A stretch of 64,000 bases of DNA from Desulfoluna butyratoxydans. Its GTDB lineage: Bacteria; Desulfobacterota; Desulfobacteria; Desulfobacterales; Desulfolunaceae. The stretch covers positions 62,001-126,000 of the forward strand of contig NZ_CAADHO010000009.1 in NCBI RefSeq assembly GCF_900699765.1, in the 5' to 3' direction. This document shows positions 47,225 to 57,400 of the stretch, piece after piece; the stretch's first letter is position 1; every line of letters starts with the position of its first letter. The translations under genes and the position numbers were made by a program. The notes under the pieces were generated by a model. The model made no database searches, was not told where the DNA came from, and was given only the letters and a program-made list of their open reading frames with translations.

Positions 47225-49957
47225 ATGTCGGTATCCAACGAGAACCGTTTTAACTCCGCTCTTGTGGTGGATTATCTCTTGTCTGAGATCCTGGCGTTTC
47301 CCCTTGCCTCGGTCTGCTCCTTCACGAGCCCTGTGGATGATCTGGACCCCAGGTTGAAGAGCAATGCTCAGCAGCGTTTGTGGCGTGACGCGGAAAAGCA
47401 TATTTTGAGGATGGCACCGGATGTCTCCGTAGACATGGTGGTGGGGATCCGGGATCAGTTCTGGTATGGCGAACGTGAAGGGAGTCAGGAGAAACAGGGG
47501 CTGCACACCTACCTCGCCCGCATTGCAGAGGCCTTTTTAAATCCGGTGGGTCAACGGGCCGAACCTCGGTTCGTCAGTCCATCAGATTCGGTGGCTTCCA
47601 ATTACCACGGGGAGTTTCGAACTCGGTTGAACACGACCCTTCGCTGGTTTTCTTTTGCCTTTCCCGTGGATATGTTCTTGGGGGCGTTGAAGGCGGAGGG
47701 TGGGCCCCCGTGTGAGGTAGGGTTCCTTGCCCCACAGATCCTTACCATGCTTCGGGACAAAGGGGTCGCCGAGCCCCACCTGCACTTGGGTGGGGCCATG
47801 GCCTTTCCCGAGTTTTGGGTACTGACCCTTCACCGTTTGGCCCAATGGGGGCTTCCAGAGAACCTTTTCAAAAGCCCTGGCGCGGAATTTGGCGAGGGGA
47901 GGGGGCTGTCCCCGTGGTTGCTGCGGGGGGCTCTGGTGCGGATCCTCTTGGCCCGTTTTTTATTCAGTCGCGGTACCGCGCGTTCGGTAACATTTTTGGC
48001 GTGGCTGGAGAGGCTCTTCTTACCGGGGCTCATGGGTGAATACGGGATAATGGGCCGGGACAGGGTGGCTTTGCTTCTTCGGGAGATGTCTTTTGGGCGC
48101 AAGGGGGCCTTTGGTTTTGTCGAGAGCTTCTGGAGCGAACTTTACAGGCAACTGGGGTGGGGAGGGACACCGTCCCGCCTTCCGACCGATCCGGAGCGTC
48201 TCTTCCTGTGGGACCCCATTGCCAGATTTATGATGTATTCTCCGGGCAGGGACCCTTCGCCTGAGATTCTTTTTGTTCAACGAGGGGTGCAGTACCTCAA
48301 GGACTCAGCTAAACCGGACCCTCTCTTTTCACGCCTTTTTTTTCAGGTTCTGAGGCTTCGGTGTATCTATTACCGTCATGTTGTCCAACGTCCCATGACC
48401 CCCGGGTTGCTGTGGTTCGTGAGGCACTACGGTCGGAACAAGCCGGGCCGTGACTGGGCGTCTGGGGCTTTGGCCGTAAGGTTTGCCGCGCAGAGTTGCG
48501 GTTTTGGCAAAGGCCTGCGGTCCCTTGAGGTGCGGACGGTTCCCAAGGACTCGGTCCGGGCGATGCTCAGCCTATTGAAGGGGTGCGTCACAGCCGTCAA
48601 TGGCATGGCAGCCGCATCCGGGCGGGAAGGCCCTCCCGAATTCGGCCTTGTCATCCATTTTGCCAAGGCGCGGGGCAAGGAGGCTGTCAAAGGGATTCCC
48701 CATGGCAATTGGAAGGGTACTCACGCCGACCCTGCACCGATGAACGAGACGCGACGGAGTCGTTATTCTGGGTACTACCGTCAACAAAGGCAGAGGGGTA
48801 TGACCCTGGCCAGGACCCTTGTTCGGTTTCCCTTTTCCCTGCAACTTATTCGGGGCATGGATATCTGCACGGACGAGCTTGGAGTGCCGTCCTGGGTCTT
48901 TGTTCCGATTTTTCGGTATATTCGGGACGCCGGAAACGAAACGTCCATCTATCTGCGGTCCGCCTATGGAAAAGAGGTTCCCCCGTTGCGAACGACCATC
49001 CATACGGGGGAAGATTTTGTGCATCTTTTGGGCGGGCTCCGGCGCGTGGAAGAGACGCTTCGTTATTTTGACCTGGGGCCTGGGGATCGCATTGGCCATG
49101 GGATGGCCCTGGGGACTGATCCCGAAGCCTGGGTCGCCAAAAAGGACCGGGTGGTCATGACTCGTGAGGACCGGCTCTTCGACCTGGTGTGGGAGTGGGG
49201 GCGTTATAGCACTGGCCAACTCCCGTGTCCCGGCTCGCGCAGCTCGTTTCTTGAACGGGAGATTGCGCGTCTCTCGACGAAGATCTTCCCTGAGAGCAAA
49301 ACGCCCTATGAGATGGCATTGTTGCTCGACGACCTCCACGACGAGCAGATGATGAAAAATGTTGGGTACCCTGAGTGCGAAAAAATCCGGGTCCCAGATA
49401 AAAAAGACAAGAGCAAAATAGAACGTCTTGTTTTTTTGTTTCATTACCTGACCTGCAAGCTCTGTTTTGATAGGGGACATGAAACCGAATGGGTCCATCT
49501 GGGACCCGAGGTGGAGCCCATGCAACAGTTGCAGAAATACATCCGGGAAAAGGTGGCGTCCGAAGGCATCGTGGTGGAGGTTAATCCCACCTCAAATTTG
49601 TTGATCGGCAATCTTACAGACCTTGCCCACCACCCCTTTTGGCGGTTGAAATCGCCTGTTGATAAAAGCGACGGGCCTTCCGTGGCCCTGTGCATCGGGT
49701 CAGACGATCCCTTGACCTTTGCAACGGATTTACGACAGGAGTATGTCTTGCTATATGAATCGTTGGTTGAGGGGGGGCTTGCTTCGAGTGATGCGTGGGA
49801 ATGGGTGGAACAAGTGCGGGAGACAGGGATGAATTCACGGTTCACACTGCCTGTGGAGCACGTGCAAAACCAAAATGGAGGCGGTCCCTCTTATTTTGTT
49901 TACCCGCAAAAATATGTTCGGTTTGGGACGGATCAGCTTCTTTCCCCTATGCCTTAA
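47225..49957 (+). CDS. rdrB: RADAR defence adenosine deaminase RdrB
   Basis: A 910-residue deaminase of the adenosine/AMP deaminase superfamily. Zinc and catalytic motifs are in the expected order: HLHLGG (His185, His187), HTGED (593-597, catalytic Glu596), RIGHG (622-626), NPTSN (787-791) and SDDP (826-829, Asp827-828). Ordinary adenosine deaminases are about 340 residues; the long N-terminus and the inserts between motifs are the RdrB hallmark. In characterised RADAR systems RdrB deaminates adenosine nucleotides or RNA during phage infection. AGGAGG lies about nine bases before the ATG, 98 bases after rdrA. No SLATT (RdrD-type) accessory gene follows. Confidence 0.92.
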   Translation: MSVSNENRFNSALVVDYLLSEILAFPLASVCSFTSPVDDLDPRLKSNAQQRLWRDAEKHILRMAPDVSVDMVVGIRDQFWYGEREGSQEKQGLHTYLARIAEAFLNPVGQRAEPRFVSPSDSVASNYHGEFRTRLNTTLRWFSFAFPVDMFLGALKAEGGPPCEVGFLAPQILTMLRDKGVAEPHLHLGGAMAFPEFWVLTLHRLAQWGLPENLFKSPGAEFGEGRGLSPWLLRGALVRILLARFLFSRGTARSVTFLAWLERLFLPGLMGEYGIMGRDRVALLLREMSFGRKGAFGFVESFWSELYRQLGWGGTPSRLPTDPERLFLWDPIARFMMYSPGRDPSPEILFVQRGVQYLKDSAKPDPLFSRLFFQVLRLRCIYYRHVVQRPMTPGLLWFVRHYGRNKPGRDWASGALAVRFAAQSCGFGKGLRSLEVRTVPKDSVRAMLSLLKGCVTAVNGMAAASGREGPPEFGLVIHFAKARGKEAVKGIPHGNWKGTHADPAPMNETRRSRYSGYYRQQRQRGMTLARTLVRFPFSLQLIRGMDICTDELGVPSWVFVPIFRYIRDAGNETSIYLRSAYGKEVPPLRTTIHTGEDFVHLLGGLRRVEETLRYFDLGPGDRIGHGMALGTDPEAWVAKKDRVVMTREDRLFDLVWEWGRYSTGQLPCPGSRSSFLEREIARLSTKIFPESKTPYEMALLLDDLHDEQMMKNVGYPECEKIRVPDKKDKSKIERLVFLFHYLTCKLCFDRGHETEWVHLGPEVEPMQQLQKYIREKVASEGIVVEVNPTSNLLIGNLTDLAHHPFWRLKSPVDKSDGPSVALCIGSDDPLTFATDLRQEYVLLYESLVEGGLASSDAWEWVEQVRETGMNSRFTLPVEHVQNQNGGGPSYFVYPQKYVRFGTDQLLSPMP

Positions 49958-50477
49958 TAATGTTGTTGAAAGTAGGCAGAGAGCCTTGCCGGGCCCACTG
50001 ATCACATGATGTTTTAAAACGTTTTCAGAACACTTCGGGGAAAATGGCTGCTAATTCGTTCGTGATCAAAGAGGCGGTTGAGAGGGGAAACCGTTGCCCT
50101 CGGGCTCCTTGTTGATTTCCTTGACAAAACAACTGGTTGATATCATGATGATGTAAAACGTCGGCACCGGGTCATCGGTGCCGCTTTTCCGCGTTACCTT
50201 CGGTACGGTTATTTTCGCACCGGAACCACACCCCTTTTCAGGCCGCGATGACGGAACAGGATTTTCCGTCGGATCCTTAGGGTCTGTGCCTTCTACTTTG
50301 CAGAGCCTTTCAGACCAAGCACGCCGGTATACGTGTAGCCTGTGCCCTCGACCATTCGGAGTCAAGGGTTGGCGTATTCATATTATTCCAGGTATTTACG
50401 GCGCCGTTGTTCAGGCGGGGCCGCACGCTTCAATCTCTTTCCATGTTTTTTGTACATGGCAGTAAGGAGAACGGGAC
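49958..50477. other. Intergenic region downstream of RADAR
   Basis: About 520 bases, right border of the RADAR island and promoter region of the DUF4345 gene. No clear terminator, repeat or gene found. Confidence 0.5.
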
Positions 50478-50879
50478 ATGAATATGGCTCAGATTTTTTT
50501 GATTGTGGCCGCAGCGGGCCTGACCCCCATTGCCTTGTCTTACGGGGTCGCCCCCGAGGCCAGCATGAGACTTTTGTTTGATATACCGGTTCAGGGCGTC
50601 AACCTGACGCACATATTCCGGGCTGTCATGTGCCTTTACTTCGGGTTTGTCGTGTTCTGGGTCATGGGGGCCCGGAACAAAGCCCTTACCCGTCCCGCCC
50701 TTTACACCCTGGTGGTGTTCATGGCCGGGCTGGCCCTGGGCAGGGCACTGAGCCTGATCGTAGACGGTATGCCCCACTGGCTCCTTTTTCTCTACATGGT
50801 CCTTGAATTTCTCTTTGCGGCCGCAGGGGTGGTCATGCTGAAAAAACTCGACGCGATGGAGGCCTCCAATGAACATTAG
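50478..50879 (+). CDS. DUF4345 family membrane protein
   Basis: A 133-residue protein with four membrane helices (FLIVAAAGLTPIALSYG, HIFRAVMCLYFGFVVFWVMG, ALYTLVVFMAGLALGRALSLIVDG, WLLFLYMVLEFLFAAAGVVML). The PEASMRLLFDIPVQGVNLTHIFRAVMCLYFG segment with conserved arginine fits DUF4345. AAGGAG lies about 10 bases upstream. Its stop overlaps the start of the sulfatase gene by 11 bases, so the two are translationally coupled. Role unknown; the coupling suggests it helps the sulfatase's membrane or substrate handling. Confidence 0.85.
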   Translation: MNMAQIFLIVAAAGLTPIALSYGVAPEASMRLLFDIPVQGVNLTHIFRAVMCLYFGFVVFWVMGARNKALTRPALYTLVVFMAGLALGRALSLIVDGMPHWLLFLYMVLEFLFAAAGVVMLKKLDAMEASNEH

Positions 50880-52392
50880 ACACGTAGCTTTTCTTCTGAT
50901 GCTGGTTCTGGGCTTTGGCGGGCATGGGCTTGCTGAAACAAAACCGCCCAATATCCTGGTGATCTGGGGGGACGATGTGGGGCAGACCAACATCAGTGCC
51001 TACAGTCACGGGATCATGGGGTACCGGACCCCCAACATCGACCGCATCGCCAGTGAAGGGGCCCTGTTTACGGATTATTATGCCCAGCAATCCTGTACTG
51101 CCGGCAGGGCGGCGTTTATTCTGGGGCAAAGCCCCTTTCGAACCGGTCTGCTATCCATTGGCCTGCCCGGCTCAACCCATGGCATTCCCGATTGGTCACC
51201 GACCATTGCCGATCTGTTGAAGGACAAGGGGTATGCGACGGGGCAGTTTGGTAAGAATCACCTGGGGGATCAGGACGTTCACCTTCCCACCAACCACGGG
51301 TTTGATGAATTCTTCGGCAACCTCTATCACCTGAACGCCGAAGAGGAACCGGAGACCTACTATTATCCCAAGGAGAAGGAATTCCACGAGAAATTCGGGC
51401 CGAGGGGGGTGATCAAGTCCACGGCCGACGGCAAAATAGAGGATACGGGGCCGCTGACGAGAAAGCGCATGGAGACCGTGGATGAAGAGCTTCTTGCCGG
51501 GTCCCTTGATTTTATCGAGCGATCCCACAAGGCAGGGAAGCCCTTTTTTGTGTGGCACAACGCCACGAGGATGCATGTGTGGACCCGCCTTCAGGAAAAA
51601 TACCGCGGCATCACAGGCGTCAGTGTCTTTGCCGACGGCATGACCGAGCACGACACCCACATCGGCACCTTGCTCGATAAGCTCGATGAACTCGGCATTG
51701 CGGACAACACCATCGTCATCTACTCCACGGACAACGGAGCCCAGAAGGTGGCCTGGCCGGACGGAGCCACCAATCCGTTTAACGGGGAGAAGGGCACCAC
51801 AAACGAAGGAGGCTTCCGCGCACCCATTGTGTGCCGCTGGCCCGGTGTCATCAAGCCGGGGACAAAGATCAACGCCCTCATGTCCCATGAGGACTGGATG
51901 CCCACCTTGCTGGCCGCCGCCGGAGAGCCGGATATTGTCGCCAAGTTGAAAAAAGGCCACAAGGCCAACGGGAAAAAGTGGAAGATCCATCCGGACGGGT
52001 ACAACTTCCTGCCCTTCTTTTCAGGTGAAGCCAAGAAGCCGCCCCGGGAATCGTTTTTGTACTTTTCTTCCTCCGGGGAACTCAACGCTGTTCGCTGGCG
52101 GGACTGGAAGCTGAATTTTTCCCTGGAGACGGGGAACCAGTTCAGCGCGTGGCGCAGAACGTCGGCCCTGCCGGAGATTGTGAACCTGAAGGCCGATCCC
52201 TATGAAACCGCACCCAAGGAGGCCGGCATGTATATCCGCTGGATGGCGGACAACATGTGGCTCATTGCCCCCAGCGGCGGTGTGGTGGCGGCGTTTCGGG
52301 ATTCTCTGGCCAAGTATCCGTTTCAAAACGGCATCTCGAACAACCCGTCAAAGCTCACCTACGACAACCTTGGCCTGCCCAGCACAAAATGA
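50869..52392 (+). CDS. Exported sulfatase (CTAGR active site)
   Basis: A 507-residue periplasmic sulfatase. Signal peptide MNIRHVAFLLMLVLGFGGHGLA; metal ligands Asp35-Asp36 in VIWGDDVGQ; Cys76 in QSCTAGRAAFILGQSPFRTG is the formylglycine site in its C-x-A-x-R form, unlike the C-x-P-x-R of the other sulfatase at 38.3 kb. FGKNHLGD and IYSTDNGAQ supply the later metal ligands, and SHEDWMPTLLAAAGEP is typical of arylsulfatases. It overlaps the DUF4345 gene by 11 bases. No maturase gene in the window. Substrate unknown. Confidence 0.95.
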   Translation: MNIRHVAFLLMLVLGFGGHGLAETKPPNILVIWGDDVGQTNISAYSHGIMGYRTPNIDRIASEGALFTDYYAQQSCTAGRAAFILGQSPFRTGLLSIGLPGSTHGIPDWSPTIADLLKDKGYATGQFGKNHLGDQDVHLPTNHGFDEFFGNLYHLNAEEEPETYYYPKEKEFHEKFGPRGVIKSTADGKIEDTGPLTRKRMETVDEELLAGSLDFIERSHKAGKPFFVWHNATRMHVWTRLQEKYRGITGVSVFADGMTEHDTHIGTLLDKLDELGIADNTIVIYSTDNGAQKVAWPDGATNPFNGEKGTTNEGGFRAPIVCRWPGVIKPGTKINALMSHEDWMPTLLAAAGEPDIVAKLKKGHKANGKKWKIHPDGYNFLPFFSGEAKKPPRESFLYFSSSGELNAVRWRDWKLNFSLETGNQFSAWRRTSALPEIVNLKADPYETAPKEAGMYIRWMADNMWLIAPSGGVVAAFRDSLAKYPFQNGISNNPSKLTYDNLGLPSTK

Positions 52393-52505
52393 TGCAGACA
52401 CCGGGCGGGCTGGGGCCCGGAGCCGTAGGATTCTTTTTTGCCCATCATGTAATTTTTGGTTGACACGTCCGACGGATTTCTTTAGAACCTGTTCTCGTTT
52501 GGTGC

Positions 52506-52581
52506 GCCCAGGTAGCTCAGTCGGTAGAGCAGGGGACTGAAAATCCCCGTGTCGGTGGTTCGATTCCGCCCCTGGGCACCA
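52506..52581 (+). tRNA. tRNA-Phe (GAA)
   Basis: Full cloverleaf: acceptor GCCCAGG / CCTGGGC, anticodon stem GGGGA / TCCCC with loop CTGAAAA (anticodon GAA), T-arm GGTTCGATTCC, and encoded 3' CCA. Confidence 0.97.
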
Positions 52582-52605
52582 CCCGACAACCCCTTTCAAG
52601 GTTAC

Positions 52606-52683
52606 GGGGGTGTAGTTCAGTTTGGTTAGAACGCCAGCCTGTCACGCTGGAGGCCGCGAGTTCGAGTCTCGTCACTCCCGCCA
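52606..52683 (+). tRNA. tRNA-Asp (GTC)
   Basis: Acceptor GGGGGTG / CACTCCC (one G-U pair), anticodon stem CCAGC / GCTGG with loop CTGTCAC (anticodon GTC), T-loop TTCGAGT, encoded CCA. It starts 24 bases after tRNA-Phe. Confidence 0.97.
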
Positions 52684-52709
52684 GAACCTTGAAGGAAGAA
52701 AAATATTGC

Positions 52710-52797
52710 GTCCCCATCGTCTAGCCTGGTCCAGGACACCGGCCTTTCACGCCGGCGACAGGGGTTCAAATCCCCTTGGGGACGCCATTTTTCTTCT
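52710..52797 (+). tRNA. tRNA-Glu (TTC)
   Basis: Acceptor GTCCCCA / TGGGGAC, anticodon stem CCGGC / GCCGG with loop CTTTCAC (anticodon TTC), T-loop TTCAAAT, encoded CCA. Third of a Phe-Asp-Glu cluster. Confidence 0.97.
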
Positions 52798-52931
52798 TCT
52801 CTCCATTCCTTCCTCAGACGTTCACTGAACGTTTTCCTTTTTTTCTCCCTTTTTGTGTTGAACCTCCCGTTTTGTACCGGTGTTTCAGATTCTCCTTTGC
52901 TTCGTCTCCTGTTTTACCTGTCGCCTTACGC

Positions 52932-53921
52932 TTAATACGTATCTTCTTCCAGGCTCTCAAGGGCGTCCTGTGCTTTGCGGGACAGGTCCTTTAAGGCGAT
53001 CTCCGGGATGGGCAGGTAAGCCAAGGTCTCTTTCAAGTGGTCGGGCGGCTCGTCGACTGCCGTTGAAAGGCCTTTTGCCATGTGGTCTGCGAGGTTGAGA
53101 ACGTAGGCCAGTCGATTGCCGCCGGAGTCTGCCGGGGTGTGATGGTATTGGATGGCCGTGGCCATGGTTTCCGGGAGATTCCATTTCCTGCAGAGTTCTC
53201 CCCCGATGTCGGCATGGGTAAACTCCAGGATTTTTTCTTCCGTGGCGGTTGTGGATGCGTGGGTGAGGTGGGTGTACCTGGAGAACAGCTGCTGCCTGTC
53301 CTGAATATAGGTGTCCAGGATGATTTTTCCCGCGTCGTGCATCAATCCGGCCAGAAAGGCGTCATCACCGTTTTTTGCCTGGAGGGTCTCTTCGATGAGC
53401 CTTGCACAGATTGCCACGGCAAGGGAGTGTTTCCAGAGTTCACCCGAGTCCAGGCCGTATCCTTCAAGGGTGCGGCCAAGCATTTTGGAGTATCCCACCA
53501 GGGTGATGATCTGGAGCAGGGTGTCTGTTCCCAGCACAGTGGCCGCCATCTGGATGGAGGAGACCTTGCCGCTCATGCCGTAGTAGGCCGAGTTGGCGAT
53601 TTTCAGGACGCGTCCGGCCAGGGCAGGGTCCGTGTTGAGCAGGTGCTCGAGTTCCTTGAAGTTTTTTTGCCCGGAAAGCAGCGTGCGTGCTTTGAGAAGG
53701 ATGTGGGGCATGGGGTAGAGTTTTTTGAGATTCTCCACCACCTCCTGCCGGAGGGCCGCCCCTGACGGATGGGCCTGGAGGGCTTCTTCGGAGAGGATCT
53801 GGGGTTCAATGGCGATGGCGCTTCCGCAGGCGGTGCACATCAATTGAATACGGCAGATCTGGTGAACAAGGTCGTCGCTGATCCGGTAGGTTTTTGAGCA
53901 ATGGGCGCAGGTAATGTTCAT
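52932..53921 (-). CDS. Zinc-ribbon/HDOD protein, paralogue 1
   Basis: A 329-residue cytoplasmic protein. An N-terminal zinc ribbon of the MJ0042 type (CAHC at about 5-8 and CTAC at 29-32, ITCAHCSKTYRISDDL) precedes an HDOD domain (about 75-280) with MPHILLKARTLLSG, VLKIANSAYYGMSGKVSSI and LMHDAGKIILD. HDOD proteins usually act as regulatory scaffolds in signalling; the HD pair is retained here. It is closely similar over its whole length to the gene at 57568-58557, including the terminal EEDTY, so the two arose by duplication. Both read leftward and enclose the WD40-caspase gene. Confidence 0.9.
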   Translation of the reverse strand: MNITCAHCSKTYRISDDLVHQICRIQLMCTACGSAIAIEPQILSEEALQAHPSGAALRQEVVENLKKLYPMPHILLKARTLLSGQKNFKELEHLLNTDPALAGRVLKIANSAYYGMSGKVSSIQMAATVLGTDTLLQIITLVGYSKMLGRTLEGYGLDSGELWKHSLAVAICARLIEETLQAKNGDDAFLAGLMHDAGKIILDTYIQDRQQLFSRYTHLTHASTTATEEKILEFTHADIGGELCRKWNLPETMATAIQYHHTPADSGGNRLAYVLNLADHMAKGLSTAVDEPPDHLKETLAYLPIPEIALKDLSRKAQDALESLEEDTY

Positions 53922-54402
53922 GTGTCTTCCTGTGGGCGATCCGGGGGGCTTTTTCCATCCCAGGGTTGGGTTTACGGGCCGGGCATGGGCTCTGTTTTCT
54001 TCTTTCTCAAATAATCGAATCAGGTATACACCTGCATGGGCCGGATGTCATGCACAAAACGTGCGGTGTCAACGCTCTCCGGTGGTGAGGATGCGTTGAG
54101 CGGGGTTGATCACAGATGTGTAAGAACCGGTGATAAATGGTTGCGGGGCCGGAGATAAGTGCCTTGATTACTCAAACGTTTTTGCGGAGCTTTTTTCAAA
54201 AAGCGACCCGCCGGAGGCAACTGAATTTTTAAATGCGTTGACCCTGTTCCCCTTTCCTGTGCGAGTTGCCATGGCCGTCTCTGTTGGTGTACGGTTCTCC
54301 TTTGACTGGCTTCGCCCCGCTTTTCGCACCATGTTGTAAGACGCCCGCAGGAACCGGGCCGGGTGATCGCGGGGCATGTGTGATGATTGGGATGATGAAT
54401 TG
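53922..54402. other. Divergent region between HDOD and WD40-caspase genes
   Basis: About 480 bases holding both promoters and the dispersed repeat at 54185-54247. No gene recognised. Confidence 0.55.
54185..54247 (+). repeat. Dispersed 63-65 bp repeat, copy 2
   Basis: Near-identical to the inverted copy at 21441-21505: starts CGGAGCTTTTTTCAAAAAGC, core GACCCGCCGGAGGC, ends AAATGCGTTGACCCTGT. It contains the GCTTTTTTCAAAAAGC near-palindrome. Confidence 0.85.
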
Positions 54403-57400
54403 ATGAACATGAGACGTATCTTTGTACTGCTTGCCGCTTCCATCGTCGTTTCCGGCTGTGTTTCGGCGCGTTACCCCGCAAAAAATCCTGCTGTCGATTA
54501 TGAGGGCAACATTCGAAAACCCTTTTCCTCCCATCGGGTACCGGGTGAGCCTCGCTTTCACCTCAAGGTTGACCGGGGTGTTCTTTCAGGGACGGTGGAC
54601 GAGCTGCTCGTGACGGCCTCCGGAAAGGAGATCGTCACCTGTTCCGGGGACAAGACCATACGGGCCTTTGACTCGGCCACCGGCCGCGAGAAACGAAAGT
54701 TTCTGTGGAATGTCACCGATGACTCCGGAGTCTGCGACAGCATGGCGGTGAGCCATGATGACGCCTTGCTTGTGGCGGCTGTGAACAAAAAACTGCTTTT
54801 TTACGACTTCGGCTCCGGTGAATTGCAGGCGGAGGTCCCTGTGGGGGCCCGTGTGGGTGCCATGGACATCAGCCCCGACAATGCCTTTCTGGCCACCGCC
54901 CGGAAGGGACGGATCACCCTCTGGGACATGGCCACCCGAACCCCGGTACGTACGATGCCAACGGAGGGGCGGGATGTTGTGGAGCTGGCGCTCCTTAAGC
55001 TGGATGATCGGTATGTGGTCTTTGATGTGAGCCTGGACGAGTCCATCCATGTCAGTGATCCCGATCCCCTCAAGGGCAAGGCAGGGGGACCCCTGAAGAG
55101 CCATGAGGTGCCGGTGACAGGAGGCGATTCAGGAATCTACGGTACCGATTTCAGGTACTTCTTTGAAATGTGCGACATCGCCTCAAATCCCGGGAACCGG
55201 GAACTGGCTGTGTCCAGCCGGGCAAACAACGTTGTCTGGGTTTTCGGGCTGGATCCCCGCCGTCATGCCCATGGGATGCTGGTCTTGAAAAAAGTGATTC
55301 GCACCCGCACCGTCAACATTGCGCAGCTGTGTTATTCTCCGGACGGGCAATTCCTGGCTGTGGAGAGCTGGGATGATGAGATGTGTGCCGAAGTATACGA
55401 AACCGGCTCGTACCGTCGAGTGGCCGCTTTGGATCTTCACAGGACGCAGCCCCTGTGGCCCATGGCATTCATCGACTCCAAGACCCTTGCGGGCATTGGC
55501 CACGACGACGGGACATTCCATCGATGGGCCTTTATGGAGCCCGGAACCGAAGGGCTTTCAACGGTGGGCACCGATATTCCCATCGCCCCCAAACGCAGCG
55601 TTTCGTTTAACGGCAATTACCTGGCCTGGGGAACCCGTTGCTGCAAATACGACGGAGGCTTTTCCGGCGACGGGTTTGACGAAAACTGCCTGGACCTGGA
55701 AAACGCTCTGGACTTGAACACCCTTAAACTCACGGGCGGTGTGAACCCATCGGACTTTTCCCGGGTCAGCGTTACGAATGATCGCTATCGCCTGGAACTG
55801 GGCCCCACCAACAGCTTCAACCCGGACCTCATCTACCGGCTCAAGGACAAGGCGTCCGGCCGGACCGTCCTGTACGTGGACATCCCACCGGAAGACGGCT
55901 GGGTTCCCCACGCGTTCGGGCTCACCGAGGATCTCATCGTCAGCGGCAACCGCTCGGGTAAACTGGTGGCCTATGATTTTGAAGGAAAGAAATCGGTGAA
56001 TTTCGTGGGGCACACCTCCACGGTGCGGTCCGTCTCCATTTCAGGCTCCACCCTGGTGACCTCCGACCTTTCAGGGGAGATCCTTCTGTGGCAGATTCCC
56101 CCGGTCGATGAGCGCAACCCTTCAGGGGTTACAACTGTGCATCCCCTCTTCACCTTTGTGGTGGACGAGGCCGGGCGTTACCTGGTCATTGCCGACGACG
56201 GCTATTTTGCCGGTTCCTATGCCCTGCTGCCCAAGGTGTGGCTCCACGTCAACGGAGAGAAGGGGAGCGGTGGCGCCCGCTGGCTCGGACTCAACCAGGT
56301 GTACGACCTGTTTTATCGTCCGGATATCGTCCGGGGCCGGTTGCAGCGTCTCGACGCCATGGCGGAGCTTGCTCCGGTGCGGATCGATGAGGTGATTCAC
56401 TGCCCGCCGCCGGAGATTACCCGCCTGGCCGTGCAGGAGACCTCCCCCGGAATGATGGCTGTGCGCTATACGGTGACCGATACAGGGGGCGGTATCGGGG
56501 CGATACGGTTTTACATCAACGGCAAGCTGTTCCATGAAGAAAATCACGGTGAATCGGGGCAAGGCCTCCAGAAAGATTCCCTGGCGCAGGTGTTTGCAAC
56601 CAACGAGGTCCCCCGGCGACTCCGGGGATTGAAACGTGCTGGTTGGCAGTCCCCCCGCAGGGCGAGGGCTCGTGTTTCTTCACGGGCGGGTGCGGAGGTG
56701 TCGGGCATGCTCTCGGTCAAAGCCACGGCAGGGGAGAATACCGTCCGGGCGGTGGCCTTCAACGGGAAGAATACCGTGCAGGGGGTGATGACGGAAAAGG
56801 TGGCATTGTCCACGGCCCCACCGAAAAAACCAACGGTCTACGCCCTGGTGGTGGGGATCGATACGTATCTCAACAAGGCCCTGAACCTTGCCAATGCGGT
56901 GAACGACGCCGAGACAGTGAAAGGGATTGTGGAAGAGCATCTCTCGCGTGTCTACGGGGGCATCGAAGTGGTGGGACTCTTCAATGATGACGCCACCCGG
57001 GCAAAGATCCTGGCTGCCTTGGAAAACGTCAAGTCCGAGGCCGACCCCGAGGATGTGTTTTTGCTGTTTGTGGCTTCCCACGGAGAGGTTGCCGATCAGT
57101 TTTACATCATCACGCACACCTACGCAGGGAAGAACGGGGGATTTGACCCTGGAAGCTGGCTCCCCTCATCCGCCCTGATCTCTGCCCTGGAAGAGATCCC
57201 GGCCCAGAAGCAGCTCGTGGTGTTTGATACCTGCCACTCCGGGGCCTTAAACGACATCATGACGGGTTTTTACGACGCCAGGATCTCCTCGTTTACCCAC
57301 AAGGCAGGGGTCACCCTGTTCTCCTCCACCCAGGCCGCTCAGCAATCCGTGGACAACTACAGAGGAAGCGGCCTGCTGGTGCACCTTCTGAAACGGTCCT

